A stretch of DNA of 64,000 bases from Dehalococcoidia bacterium (GCA_023228825.1 JALOAL010000001.1:248001-312000), one strand, 5' to 3'. Positions 33,611-42,621 are shown, counted from the stretch's first letter. A program made the numbers and translations. The notes: a model not told the origin generated them from the letters alone.

Positions 33611-34921
33611 ATGATCCTCGCCGTCACCGTCATCGTCAGCATGATCCTGGCCAATGCCCTCTACGTCGCAGGCGAGTTTGCGGCCGTCTCTGCGCGCCGC
33701 ACGAAGATCCGAGAGGCCGCGGACGGCGGCAACCGGGCAGCCCGTTGGATGCTCCACGTGGTGGAGGACAGCCACGCGCTGGACCGTTACGTGGCCGGGT
33801 GCCAGGTCGGCATCACGCTCTCCAGCCTGCTGCTGGGCGCCTACGGGCAGGCGGCGCTGACACCGGTGGTCGCCGACGCACTCCAGGACGCATCCGGGAC
33901 GGGGCAGGCGGCGGCGCTGGCCACGGGCAGCCTCATCGTGCTGGTGGGCCTGACCTCCGCGCAGGTGATCGCCGGGGAACTCGTGCCGAAGTCCATCGCC
34001 CTGCAGTACCCCACCGGCACCGCGCTCTACACCGCACTGCCCATGCGCGTCTCGCTCTGGGTGCTGCGTCCGTTGATCGCCGTCCTGAACGGCAGCGGCA
34101 TCACCCTGCTGCGGCTGCTGCGCGCCCCGGCGGAGGGACACCGACACATCCATTCGCCGCAGGAGATCTCGCTGCTGATCGCGGAGAGCCATGACGGCGG
34201 CCTGCTCTCCGACCGCGAGCAGGAGCGCCTGGACCGCGCGCTGCGCCTGAGCCTGCTGCCGGTGCGCCGGCTGATGGTGCCGCGACTGGACATCGTGGGT
34301 GCGGAGGAGTCCTGGACCCTGCGTGAGGCGCAGGAGCACCTGGCCCCGCATCGCTTCACGCGCTTCCCGGTTTACCGAGGCACGCTGGACACGGTGGTGG
34401 GCGTGGTGCACGCCAAGGAGGTGGCTCAGCGCCTGGCCGCGGGCGACTTCGACCGGTGCGTGGAGGAAGTCATGCACCCGATCGCCACGGTGCCGGAGTC
34501 TATGCGCGCGGAGCGACTCGTCTCCGAACTGCGGCGTCAGCACTCGGAGCAGGCGATCGTGATCGACGAGCACGGCGGCGTGGCCGGACTGGTGACGCTG
34601 GAGGATCTGCTGGGCGAGGTGCTGGCGGACCCGCGCCCGCCTCGGGCGGACGAGGCGGGACCGGAGACGCTGCCGGACGGGCGCATCCGCCTGCCGGGCC
34701 GCCTGCGCGTGGACGAGGCGCACGAACTGCTGGGCGTGATCTGGCACGGCGACAGCGACACGGTGGGCGGCATGGTCTCCGAGCGCCTGGGCCACATCCC
34801 GGACCCGGGCGAGCGTGTCCAGATCGACGGCGTGGAGATCGAGGTCGAGCGCGCGGACGACGTGGTGGTGCACTCCGTGCTGGCGTGGCCGCGCCCGCAG
34901 GTTGAGGAGGCGGCACGATGA
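33611..34921 (+). CDS. CNNM/HlyC-CorC family transporter (DUF21-CBS-CorC_HlyC), copy 1
   Basis: 436 aa. A DUF21 membrane domain with four helices (LANALYVAGEFAAVSARR, QVGITLSSLLLGAYGQ, QVIAGELVPKSIALQYP) is followed by a CBS-domain pair (~200-330; VMHPIATVPESMRAERL, VIDEHGGVAGLVTLEDLLGEV) and a C-terminal CorC_HlyC domain (LPDGRIRLPGRLRVDEAHELL). These proteins (CorC, YhdP, CNNM) transport or regulate Mg2+ or other divalent cations, and nucleotide binding to the CBS pair controls activity. It overlaps the second copy by 4 bases (ATGA), so it is translationally coupled to its paralog. Confidence 0.9.
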   Translation: MILAVTVIVSMILANALYVAGEFAAVSARRTKIREAADGGNRAARWMLHVVEDSHALDRYVAGCQVGITLSSLLLGAYGQAALTPVVADALQDASGTGQAAALATGSLIVLVGLTSAQVIAGELVPKSIALQYPTGTALYTALPMRVSLWVLRPLIAVLNGSGITLLRLLRAPAEGHRHIHSPQEISLLIAESHDGGLLSDREQERLDRALRLSLLPVRRLMVPRLDIVGAEESWTLREAQEHLAPHRFTRFPVYRGTLDTVVGVVHAKEVAQRLAAGDFDRCVEEVMHPIATVPESMRAERLVSELRRQHSEQAIVIDEHGGVAGLVTLEDLLGEVLADPRPPRADEAGPETLPDGRIRLPGRLRVDEAHELLGVIWHGDSDTVGGMVSERLGHIPDPGERVQIDGVEIEVERADDVVVHSVLAWPRPQVEEAAR

Positions 34922-36234
34922 CCCCCTTCGTGCCCGTGCTGATCGTGGCCGCCCTGATCCTGGTCAACGGCCTCTTCGTGGCCGCCGAGTTTGCCATCGT
35001 CGGCGCGCCCCGCGCCTCGCTGGAGCGGAAGGCGGCCGAGGGCCACCGCGGTGCGCAACGGGTGTGGCGCGTGCTCTCCGACCCACGCAACCAGGACCGC
35101 TACATCGCCACGGCGCAACTGGGCATCACCTTCGCCTCGCTCGGCCTCGGCATGTACGGCGAGCATCACCTGGCGCACTGGCTGAACGAGCACCTCGTGG
35201 GCTGGGAGGGCCTGCCGGGCTGGATCGCGGCGCACACGCTGGCCTCGGTGCTGGCGGTGTCCGTGCTGACGTACTTCCACATCGTGGTGGGGGAGATGGT
35301 GCCGAAGTCGCTGGCGCTGCAGCGCGCGGAGAGGACGGCGATCGCGGTCACGGGGCCCATGCTGGTCATCCGCGCGGTGTTCTACCCGCTTGTCTACACG
35401 CTCAACGCCATCGGCAACGGGCTGCTGCGGCTGGTGGGCATCAACCGCTCCGAGGGCAGTCATGACCAGTACTACTCCGCGGAGGAACTGGAGTTCGTGG
35501 TGGAGGAGAGCCTGCGCGCCGGCCTGATCGAGCGCGGCTCCGGGCGCGTCCTCCGCGAACTGTTCGACCTCGGTGCGCTCACGGCGGAGGACGTGATGGC
35601 GCCGCGCGTGCGCGTGGAGGGCCTCCGCGAGGGCGCCTCTGCCGAGGAGGTCGCGGAAGCCCTGCGGACGCACGCGCACACTCGCTACCCCGTCTACCGC
35701 GACGACCTGGACGACATCCGAGGCGTGGTGCACGTGCGCGACCTGATGCCGGCGCTGGTGGACGGGCGCGGGCTGGACCCGAGCGTGGTGCAGGCCGTGC
35801 CCTACATCCCGGAGTCGATGCCGCTGGAGTCCGTGGTGCAACGCATGCGCGCTCAGCAGGTGCAGTTCGCGGTAGTCCTGGACGAGCACGGCGGGACAGC
35901 GGGCATCATCACGCCGGACGACGTGAGCGCGGAGATCCTGGGCCGCGTGGCGGAGAGCGACAACCCAGGCGAGATCTTCCGTGACGCCACCGGCCGTCTG
36001 CACGTGGCCGGCACCGCCCGCCTCGACGAACTCGAGGAGTACCTGCGTCACTCCCTGACCCACGACGAGGTGGAGACGGTGAGCGGCCTTGTCCTCGCCC
36101 TGCTGGAACGCCCACCCCGCATGGGCGACGCGGTGCGCTACCAGGGCCTCCGCTTCCAGGTGGCGCAGGTGGACGGCCGGGGCGTGGCCCGCACCCTGGT
36201 CACGGTGGAAGAGCCGGACGAGCGTCCCGCCTAG
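34918..36234 (+). CDS. CNNM/HlyC-CorC family transporter (DUF21-CBS-CorC_HlyC), copy 2
   Basis: 438 aa paralog of the preceding gene with the same order: DUF21 (LVNGLFVAAEFAIVGAPR, QLGITFASLGLGMYGEHH, HIVVGEMVPKSLALQRA), CBS pair (VMAPRVRVEGLREGAS, VVLDEHGGTAGIITPDDVSAEI) and CorC_HlyC tail (DATGRLHVAGTARLDELEEYL). The divergence between copies is large, so this is an old duplication, and the paired arrangement suggests a heterodimeric transporter. It is the last gene before a 331-base gene-free stretch. Confidence 0.9.
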   Translation: MTPFVPVLIVAALILVNGLFVAAEFAIVGAPRASLERKAAEGHRGAQRVWRVLSDPRNQDRYIATAQLGITFASLGLGMYGEHHLAHWLNEHLVGWEGLPGWIAAHTLASVLAVSVLTYFHIVVGEMVPKSLALQRAERTAIAVTGPMLVIRAVFYPLVYTLNAIGNGLLRLVGINRSEGSHDQYYSAEELEFVVEESLRAGLIERGSGRVLRELFDLGALTAEDVMAPRVRVEGLREGASAEEVAEALRTHAHTRYPVYRDDLDDIRGVVHVRDLMPALVDGRGLDPSVVQAVPYIPESMPLESVVQRMRAQQVQFAVVLDEHGGTAGIITPDDVSAEILGRVAESDNPGEIFRDATGRLHVAGTARLDELEEYLRHSLTHDEVETVSGLVLALLERPPRMGDAVRYQGLRFQVAQVDGRGVARTLVTVEEPDERPA

Positions 36235-36250
36235 CGGGCGGACTCTGCCC

Positions 36251-36310
36251 AACACGTCCGATCTCAACACGCCTGGCCTCAACACGTCCGGCCTCAACAC
36301 GTCCGGCAGC
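36251..36310. repeat. Four tandem copies of a 15-bp repeat
   Basis: Units start at 36251, 36266, 36281 and 36296. The consensus is AACACGTCCGGCCTC, with one to three differences in the first two copies and a changed end in the last. It lies directly after the second CNNM gene. There are no spacers, so it is not CRISPR. Confidence 0.85.
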
Positions 36311-36320
36311 CCTCGAACGT

Positions 36321-36332
36321 TGGATGCATCCA
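36321..36332. promoter_or_regulatory. 12-bp perfect palindrome, possible operator
   Basis: TGGATGCATCCA is its own reverse complement and is AT-richer than its surroundings. It lies ~235 bases upstream of cheW, immediately after the 15-bp repeats. Binding by a dimeric regulator is a guess. Confidence 0.3.
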
Positions 36333-36565
36333 TGCACCCGCGTGCCACCGCGCTCGCCTCCGCGGTCTGTCAGTTCTCTGCCAGCGACGGTGTCATGCGG
36401 CGTACGGGTCTTTCCTGATCGGTTACCCCTCCACGCGCCGCGGATCGTGCCGAGTATCAGGAGGACGACGACGGGACGGCTGCACGCCCTGGCCCCCTCG
36501 CCTCACCGGGGGCGTCGGGGGCGCGCCGTGTAGCGCAGAGCCGCGCGCAGTGCGAAGGAGCCAGC

Positions 36566-37102
36566 ATGTCTGTGGAGGGCAACCGCGCCCACCCTCGTGG
36601 CAGCGCCGAGCGCGCCAGCGGCCGGAACGACGGCCGTGTCGCCGGGGAGGAACGCCAACTCGTGGTCTTCGAACTGAACGGGGAGACCTACGGCGTGGAG
36701 ATCCACACCGTCCGCGAGATCATCCGCATGCAGAAGGTCACGTTCGTGCCGGACGCCCCGGACTGCGTGGAGGGCGTCATCAACCTCCGTGGCCGCGTGA
36801 TCCCGGTGGTGGACCTGCGCAAGCGCTTCCGAATGCCAGAGGTGGAACGAGGCGCGGACGTCCGCATCCTCGTGGTGGACATCGAGGGCGAGGACATCGG
36901 CGTGATCGTAGACGCGGTGACAGAGGTCAAGCGCGTGCCGGAGGCCGACATCCAGGCGGACACCTCCATCGCCACCACGGAAGACTCCTACTACATCGAG
37001 GGCATCGCGCGGCTAGAGGAGGACCTGCTGATCCTGCTCAGCCTGCCACGGGCGCTGGGCAACCAGGCCATCGCCATCGCGGAAACGGCGCAGGCTGCGT
37101 AG
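36566..37102 (+). CDS. cheW: Chemotaxis coupling protein CheW
   Basis: 178 aa. An unusual ~30-aa polar N-terminal extension precedes the CheW domain: RQLVVFELNGETYGVEI, VREIIRMQKVTFVPDAP, GVINLRGRVIPVVDLR and VDAVTEV. The SH3-like double barrel links receptors to CheA. The start ATG has AAGGAG upstream. It is the first gene of the plus-strand chemotaxis operon, and cheA follows after 43 bases. Confidence 0.95.
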   Translation: MSVEGNRAHPRGSAERASGRNDGRVAGEERQLVVFELNGETYGVEIHTVREIIRMQKVTFVPDAPDCVEGVINLRGRVIPVVDLRKRFRMPEVERGADVRILVVDIEGEDIGVIVDAVTEVKRVPEADIQADTSIATTEDSYYIEGIARLEEDLLILLSLPRALGNQAIAIAETAQAA

Positions 37103-37145
37103 CGGGCCGTGCCAGCCAGCGTGACGCCAGGGAAGGCGACCACCG

Positions 37146-39269
37146 ATGTCCTTTGAGGTGAGCCCGGACGACCTGAAGGTCTTCCTGCAAGAGGCAGAAC
37201 AACTGCTGGAGTCGCTGGACGATCAGATCCTGCGGCTGGAGCAGGAGGGCGCCAGCCCCGCGTTCGTGCAGGAGATCTTCCGCGTGGCCCACACCCTGAA
37301 GGGCTCCAGCGCCATGCTGGGATACGAGCGCATGACCGCGCTCACCCACGCGATGGAGGACATCCTGGATCGCGTCCGCAAGGGCACGATCGTGATTACC
37401 GAGGAGATCATCGACGCTCTCCTCCTGAGCCTGGACGGGCTCAAGGTGCTGAAGGACGGCCTGGCCACCGGCGCGGAGGCGCACCTGGACGTGGACGGCC
37501 TGGTGGCCATGCTCCGGCGCACGGCGGAGACGGGGCCGGCCCCCGTCCAGGAGGCGCCCGCCGACGACCTTGACCTGGACGAGGCCGCCGTGGAGCGCGT
37601 ACGCGAGGGCTTCCGGGCCGGGCGGGCCGTGCTGCGGGTGCATGCCACGCTGGATCCGGCGAGCGAGTGGCGCGCGGTGCGCTGCTTCCAACTGCTGAAC
37701 GAGATGGAACGGGTGGCGGAGGTGGTGGCCTCCGTCCCCACGCCGGCCGAGGTCGAACGCGAGGCGGTGGGCGACGCCCTCGAAGCGATCGTGGTGCTCG
37801 ATGTGGACGCCGGCGACGTGGAGTCGCTGCTGGCGCCGCTGCGGACGATCGAGGACGTGCGGGAGGTGACGGCGGCGGCGTTCGACCTGCGCGCCACGGA
37901 CGAGACGACGGCCGCGGCTGCGGCCGCGATCGAGGGCGTGGGCGGAGCGCGCGTGGACTCGCTGCAGAGCACCGTGCGGGTTGACGTGGAACAGATCGAC
38001 GCCCTCATGAACATGGTGGGCGAACTGGTGATCGACCGCACGCGCGTCTCCGAACTCAGCCGCATCCTGAGCGCGCAGTACGACGACGACCACGTGCGCT
38101 CACTGGCGGAGACCGCCGCCCACGTTGAGAAGATCGTGGACGAACTGCACGAGCGCATGATGCAGGTGCGGATGCTGCCGGTGGGCATGCTCTTCTCCAA
38201 GTTCCCTCGGCTGGTGCGTGACCTCTCCCGCTCGCTCGGGAAGTCCGTGCGCCTGGACCTGGAGGGCGAGGACACGGAGATCGACCGCTCCGTCATCGAG
38301 CGCATCAAGGACCCGCTGGTGCACCTGATCCGCAACGCGCTGGACCACGGCATCGAGACGCCGGAGGGACGCATGGTGGCGGGTAAGCCGGAGCAGTCCA
38401 TCCTGCGCCTGACCGCGCACCACGAGCAGGGACAGATCGTGATGGCCCTGGCGGACGACGGCGGGGGCGTGGACGCTGACCGTGTGCGTGCGAAGGCGGT
38501 GGAGCGCGGCCTGATGACCGCGGAGATGGCGGGCCGCCTCTCCCACGCGGAGGCGGTGGACCTGATCTTTGAGCCCGGCCTCACCACCGCCGCCACCACC
38601 ACGGAGGTCTCCGGCCGCGGCGTGGGCATGGACATCGTGCGGCGCGACATCGAAGCGCTGGGCGGGCGCATCGAGGTGGAGACGGTGCCGGGCGAGGGCA
38701 CCACGTTCCGCCTGCGCCTGCCGCTGACGCTGGCCACGTTCCAGGGGCTGCTGGTGGCGTGCGGCCCCACGACCTACGCGGTGCCGCTGACGTACGTGCA
38801 GGAGACCCTGCGCGCCGCGCCGGACCAGATCCACACCGTGAACGGCCGCGCTGTCCTGCACCTGCGCACCACGGACACGGTGATGCCGCTGGCCCGCCTG
38901 GACGAGGTGCTGCGCCTGGGCTCGAGGCCCGCTGGGCGCGGGAGACGCGGAGACGCCCACCCGTACGTGGTGGTGGTGCGCGCCTCCGAGTCGGAGACGG
39001 ACACGCCGGTGGCGCTGGCGGTGGACCGCCTGATCCACCACCAGGACATCGTGGTGAAGTCGCTGAGCGGGTTCCTGGGCGGGACGCGCGGCATCGCCGG
39101 GGCCAGCATTCTGGGCGACGGCCAGGTGGCGCTGATTCTGGACGTGCCGGCGCTCATCAAGGCGTCGCGCAATGCCAGCGCCAGCACCAGTGGTGGAGCG
39201 CTTGTGACGGGCCCGGAGGGGGCCTCCGCGGGGGCAGACGCCCTCGCGTTCGAAAGGATCGCATCATGA
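37146..39269 (+). CDS. cheA: Chemotaxis histidine kinase CheA
   Basis: 707 aa. The P1 Hpt domain has phospho-accepting His49 in RVAHTLKGSSAMLGY. Residues ~150-265 form a P2-like pair of alpha/beta units (VHATLDPASEWRAVRCFQL, DALEAIVVLDVD). P3 dimerisation starts at VRVDVEQIDALMNMVGELVIDRT. The P4 ATPase shows N box HLIRNALDHGIE, G1 DDGGGVD and G2 GRGVGMDIV. The P5 CheW-like domain reads FQGLLVACGPTTYAVPL. It autophosphorylates in receptor arrays and donates phosphate to CheY and CheB, both encoded downstream. Its TGA overlaps the next ATG (ATGA). Confidence 0.96.
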   Translation: MSFEVSPDDLKVFLQEAEQLLESLDDQILRLEQEGASPAFVQEIFRVAHTLKGSSAMLGYERMTALTHAMEDILDRVRKGTIVITEEIIDALLLSLDGLKVLKDGLATGAEAHLDVDGLVAMLRRTAETGPAPVQEAPADDLDLDEAAVERVREGFRAGRAVLRVHATLDPASEWRAVRCFQLLNEMERVAEVVASVPTPAEVEREAVGDALEAIVVLDVDAGDVESLLAPLRTIEDVREVTAAAFDLRATDETTAAAAAAIEGVGGARVDSLQSTVRVDVEQIDALMNMVGELVIDRTRVSELSRILSAQYDDDHVRSLAETAAHVEKIVDELHERMMQVRMLPVGMLFSKFPRLVRDLSRSLGKSVRLDLEGEDTEIDRSVIERIKDPLVHLIRNALDHGIETPEGRMVAGKPEQSILRLTAHHEQGQIVMALADDGGGVDADRVRAKAVERGLMTAEMAGRLSHAEAVDLIFEPGLTTAATTTEVSGRGVGMDIVRRDIEALGGRIEVETVPGEGTTFRLRLPLTLATFQGLLVACGPTTYAVPLTYVQETLRAAPDQIHTVNGRAVLHLRTTDTVMPLARLDEVLRLGSRPAGRGRRGDAHPYVVVVRASESETDTPVALAVDRLIHHQDIVVKSLSGFLGGTRGIAGASILGDGQVALILDVPALIKASRNASASTSGGALVTGPEGASAGADALAFERIAS

Positions 39270-39859
39270 CGAACGCAGCGGCGGCGGAGTGGGCTCGGCT
39301 GGTCCGCGTGGGCACCGAGCGCGCAATGGCCGGACTCTCCGAGATGATCGGCGAGGACATTGAGGTGGCCGGGCTGGCGATGACGCAGGTGCCGGTGGAG
39401 GAGATACCGAGTCTCTTCGGCGGCCCGGAGACGGAGGCGGTGGGCATCTACCTGACCGTGACCGGCGGGGCCAACGGCCACCTGATGCTCATGTACGAAC
39501 CGCGCATCGCCTACGCCTTCATCGACCTGCTGATGGGCGACACGCCGGGCAGCACCACCAGCCTGGACGAGATGGGGCGCTCTGCCCTGGGCGAGATGGG
39601 GAACATCATCGGCGCGTTCTTCCTGAACGCCATCTCCGACGCAACCGGGCTGTCGTTGCAGCCCTCCCCGCCGGAGGTGATGACGGACATGGCCGGCGCG
39701 CTGCTGGACGTGGTCTCCTCGGAAGTGCTGTTGCGCCGGGACGAGACCGACCTGGCGGAGACCACCTTCCGGGCCAAGGGCCACGACGTGAGCGGCGTGT
39801 TCCTCGTGCTGCCGACGGAGGCGCTGCTGGAAGCGCTGATCGCGGCGAAGGCAGCCTAG
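39266..39859 (+). CDS. cheC: CheC/CheX-type CheY-P phosphatase
   Basis: 197 aa from ATG 39266, overlapping cheA by 4 bases. It contains the CheC-family signature S-x3-E-x2-N in SALGEMGNIIGAFFLNAIS and a hydrophobic core (LMLMYEPRIAYAFIDLLMGD). The equivalent second half (DMAGALLDVVSSEVLL) lacks the E-x2-N pair, so only one active-site helix is intact, unlike classical two-site CheC. It should dephosphorylate CheY-P, possibly enhanced by the adjacent CheD. CheX cannot be excluded. Confidence 0.85.
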   Translation: MTNAAAAEWARLVRVGTERAMAGLSEMIGEDIEVAGLAMTQVPVEEIPSLFGGPETEAVGIYLTVTGGANGHLMLMYEPRIAYAFIDLLMGDTPGSTTSLDEMGRSALGEMGNIIGAFFLNAISDATGLSLQPSPPEVMTDMAGALLDVVSSEVLLRRDETDLAETTFRAKGHDVSGVFLVLPTEALLEALIAAKAA

Positions 39860-39860
39860 G

Positions 39861-40358
39861 GTGCGGGAGCACGAGACCACGCTCAGCCTGGGCGAGTGGG
39901 CCGTGAGCGCGGACCCGACGTCCGTGCTGGCCTGCCTGGGGCTGGGCTCCTGTGTGGCCTTCATCGTGCATGACGCCGCCCGGCACGTGGCGGGCATGGC
40001 GCACACGGTGCTGCCGGACTCCGCGCTGGGGCGGCCCCCTGACCTGGTGGGCGCCCGGTACGTGGACGTGGCGGTGCCGCTGGTGCTGGAGCGCGTGGCC
40101 GCCCTGGGCGCGCGCCTGGCCGACCTGCAGGTCCACCTGGTGGGCGGCTCGAGCATGCTCAGCAGCCAGGCGGACCGCCTGCGCATCGGCGAGCGCAACG
40201 TGGAGGCCGCGCGCCTGGCCTGCGTCCGCCACGGACTGACCGTCACCTCCCAGGACGTGGGAGGCACCACCGGGCGCACGGTGCGGCTGCACGTGGGCAC
40301 CGGGCAACTGACCCTGCGCGGAGCGGGCGGGCCGGCCCTCAACCGGCTGGCCGCCTGA
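39861..40358 (+). CDS. cheD: Chemoreceptor glutamine deamidase CheD
   Basis: 165 aa from GTG 39861. The catalytic Cys31 in LGLGSCVAFIV and His48 in GMAHTVLP match the CheD thiol-protease-like site, and HLVGGSSML and IGERNVEAARL are further family signatures. It deamidates receptor glutamines and can bind CheC. It lies one base after the cheC-like stop. The receptor at 43297-46128 is a likely substrate (inference). Confidence 0.93.
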   Translation: MREHETTLSLGEWAVSADPTSVLACLGLGSCVAFIVHDAARHVAGMAHTVLPDSALGRPPDLVGARYVDVAVPLVLERVAALGARLADLQVHLVGGSSMLSSQADRLRIGERNVEAARLACVRHGLTVTSQDVGGTTGRTVRLHVGTGQLTLRGAGGPALNRLAA

Positions 40359-40370
40359 GAGGAGCCTGCG

Positions 40371-40727
40371 ATGGCAACGATCCTGATTGCCGATGACGCC
40401 GCCTTCATGCGCATGAAGAGCGCGAACCTGATCCGGGAGATGGGCCACGAGGTGATCGAGGCCGCGGATGGGGTGGAGGCGGTGGAACTGTTCAAGTCCG
40501 CCCGGCCGGACGCCGTGCTGATGGACATCACCATGCCCAACAAGGACGGCATGGAGGCCCTGCGCGAGATCGTGGCGCTGGACCCCAGCGCGCGCGTGGC
40601 CATGGTCACGGCCATGGGCCAGCAACAGATCGTGATGGAGGCGATCAAAAGCGGGGCCAAGGACTTCGTGGTGAAGCCCTTCAACCCAGACCGCATCCAG
40701 TCCGTCCTCTGGAAACTCATCGGCTAG
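40371..40727 (+). CDS. cheY: Chemotaxis response regulator CheY
   Basis: 118-aa single receiver domain. The acidic pair is Asp8/Asp9 (LIADDAAFMR), phospho-acceptor Asp52 (VLMDITMP), switch Thr80 (MVTAMG) and Lys102 (VVKPF). There is no output domain, so it acts by protein binding. The motor it addresses (flagellum or type IV pilus) is not encoded here. AGGAG lies ahead of the ATG. Confidence 0.95.
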   Translation: MATILIADDAAFMRMKSANLIREMGHEVIEAADGVEAVELFKSARPDAVLMDITMPNKDGMEALREIVALDPSARVAMVTAMGQQQIVMEAIKSGAKDFVVKPFNPDRIQSVLWKLIG

Positions 40728-40732
40728 AGGCC

Positions 40733-41800
40733 ATGCACTCTCTCCCCGGTAGGGACGTCCCGCTGCGGGTGGTCCTGGTGGACGACTCCGCCACGGTGCG
40801 CGCCATCCTCCGGCGCGCGCTGGAGGCGGCTGGCGTCGCCGTGGTGGGGGTGGCCGGCGACGGCCTGGAGGCGCTCGAGGTGATCGCCCGCGAGCGCCCG
40901 GACGTGGTCACGCTGGACGTGGAGATGCCTCGCATGGACGGGCTCGCCACGCTCGGGCGGCTGATGGCGGAGTGCCCGGTGCCGGTGGTGATGGTCAGCA
41001 CGCTCACCAGCGAGGGCGCCGAGGCCACGATCCGCGCCCTCGAACTGGGTGCGGTGGACTTCATCGAAAAGCCCTCGTTCGCCAGCCTGGCCGGGGACGG
41101 TGTGCCCGGCATCGTGGAGCGGCTGGCCAACGCCGCCCGCGCCCGCCCGGCGCCCGCAGCCGAGCCGCCGTTGCGCGTCCTGACCGCGCGCGGCCCGGTC
41201 GCGTGGCAGCGGCGGGTGGTGGTGATCGGCGCTTCCACCGGGGGGCCCCAGACCCTCAAGCAGGTGGTGGCGGCCTTTCCGGAGGACTTCGGTGCGCCCG
41301 TGGTCATCGTGCAGCACATGCCCCCCGGTTTCACCCGCTCCCTGGCGGAACGCCTCGCCTCGCTGGGCCCGTTGCCCTGCGCCGAGGCGGAGCCGGGGAT
41401 GCCGCTGCTCCCGGGCCAGATCATGCTCGCGGCCGGGGGCCACCACCTGGAGTTCGACGACCGCTCCCGCGCCGTGCTGTCTGAGGCCCCGCCCGAGCAC
41501 GGCGTGCGCCCTGCGGTGAACGTCACGCTGGAGTCCGTGTCCGCGCTGCCTCGCGCGAGGCCGCTGGCGGTGATCCTGACTGGTATGGGGCGTGACGGCG
41601 TGCGCGGCGCGCGCCTGGTGCGCCGCGCGGGCGGGACCGTGCTCGCGCAGGACGAGGCCACCTCGATCGTCTACGGGATGCCTCGGTCCGTGGTGGAGGC
41701 CGGGCTGGCGGACGAGGTGGTGGCGCTGGGCGACGTGGCGCCGGCCATCGTGCGGCACGCCAGCCGTCGGGCCGCCGCCCCGGACCGAGACGTCGCGTAG
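40733..41800 (+). CDS. cheB: Chemotaxis response regulator protein-glutamate methylesterase CheB
   Basis: 355 aa. The receiver domain has Asp17/Asp18 and phospho-acceptor Asp62 (TLDVEMPRMDG). A Pro/Ala linker leads to the methylesterase with triad Ser168 (GASTGGPQ), His195 (VQHMPPGFT) and Asp288 (TGMGRDG). It removes methyl groups from receptors when phosphorylated by CheA. It begins 5 bases after cheY ends. Confidence 0.96.
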   Translation: MHSLPGRDVPLRVVLVDDSATVRAILRRALEAAGVAVVGVAGDGLEALEVIARERPDVVTLDVEMPRMDGLATLGRLMAECPVPVVMVSTLTSEGAEATIRALELGAVDFIEKPSFASLAGDGVPGIVERLANAARARPAPAAEPPLRVLTARGPVAWQRRVVVIGASTGGPQTLKQVVAAFPEDFGAPVVIVQHMPPGFTRSLAERLASLGPLPCAEAEPGMPLLPGQIMLAAGGHHLEFDDRSRAVLSEAPPEHGVRPAVNVTLESVSALPRARPLAVILTGMGRDGVRGARLVRRAGGTVLAQDEATSIVYGMPRSVVEAGLADEVVALGDVAPAIVRHASRRAAAPDRDVA

Positions 41801-41802
41801 CC

Positions 41803-42621
41803 GTGGACGACCTCGCCTACCCCCGCGTGCGCGATGCGCTGCAGGAATTGCTGGGCCTGGACCTGCGCGCCTACAAGCCCACCCAGATGCGGCGCCGCCT
41901 CGCTTCTTTCGTCGCCCGCCATTGCGAGGGCGACCCGGACGTGTTCCTGGCGCGCCTGCGGGCGGAGCCGGACTTCCTGCAGGACGTCCGGGACATGCTC
42001 ACCATCAACGTCACAGAGTTCTTCCGTGACCCTGTCCAGTGGGCAACCCTGGAGCAACGCGTGCTGCCCGCGCTACTCGAGGGCCGCCCGCGGCTGCGCG
42101 CGTGGAGCGCGGGCTGCTCGCACGGGCAGGAGCCCATCTCGCTCGCGATCGCGCTGGACCGCCTCGGACGCCTGGGGGGGGCCTCGATCCTGGCGACGGA
42201 CTTCGACCACGCGGCGGTGGAGCGCACGGCGGCGGGCGGGCCGTACCGCGCGTCCGAGGTCGCCGGGCTCAGTGAGGACGAACGGGAGCGCTACTTCGCG
42301 CGGGAACGCTCGCTGGGGGATGGCGTGCTCTACCGCACCCGGCCGCGCGTCCGCTCTCGGATCACGGCGCAGAGCCTGAACCTGCTCGCCGACCCGTTCG
42401 AGGGCGATTTTGACCTGGTGATCTGCCGCAACGTGATGATCTATTTCGAGACCGAGGTCAAGAGCGTCCTGCTGAGGCGCTTCCAGGGCGCCCTGCGTCC
42501 GGGCGGCGTGCTGTTCATCGGTGCGACCGAGGCGCTGCTGGGCGCGGACCTGGAGGGCTTCGAGCGCATGGGCGGCAACTTCTACCGCCGCGCCGAGGCA
42601 CGAGGCCAGCGCGCGGCGTAG
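41803..42621 (+). CDS. cheR: Chemotaxis protein methyltransferase CheR
   Basis: 272 aa from GTG 41803, 2 bases after the cheB stop. The N-terminal helical domain contains KPTQMRRRLASF. The SAM-binding domain starts at LRAWSAGCSHGQEPISLAI, where most CheR proteins have GCSTGEEPYS, so two conserved positions differ (Thr to His, Glu to Gln). Downstream signatures are intact: NVTEFFRDP, NLLADPFEGDFDLVICRNVMIYF (quoted in part of its length) and GGVLFIGATEAL. It methylates receptor glutamates and closes the operon. Confidence 0.93.
   Translation: MDDLAYPRVRDALQELLGLDLRAYKPTQMRRRLASFVARHCEGDPDVFLARLRAEPDFLQDVRDMLTINVTEFFRDPVQWATLEQRVLPALLEGRPRLRAWSAGCSHGQEPISLAIALDRLGRLGGASILATDFDHAAVERTAAGGPYRASEVAGLSEDERERYFARERSLGDGVLYRTRPRVRSRITAQSLNLLADPFEGDFDLVICRNVMIYFETEVKSVLLRRFQGALRPGGVLFIGATEALLGADLEGFERMGGNFYRRAEARGQRAA

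Larger units (their letters stand above)
36235..36565. other. Gene-free interval upstream of the chemotaxis operon
   Basis: 331 bases with no convincing gene. It holds a four-copy 15-bp repeat (36251-36310) and a 12-bp palindrome (36321-36332), and ends with AAGGAG 8 bases before the cheW start. I found no clear -10/-35 or FliA-type promoter, although the chemotaxis promoter should be here. Confidence 0.5.

Noticed and set aside
36251..36310. Possible CRISPR array.
   Set aside because: Units are 15 bp, directly adjoining and without spacers; no cas genes are near.
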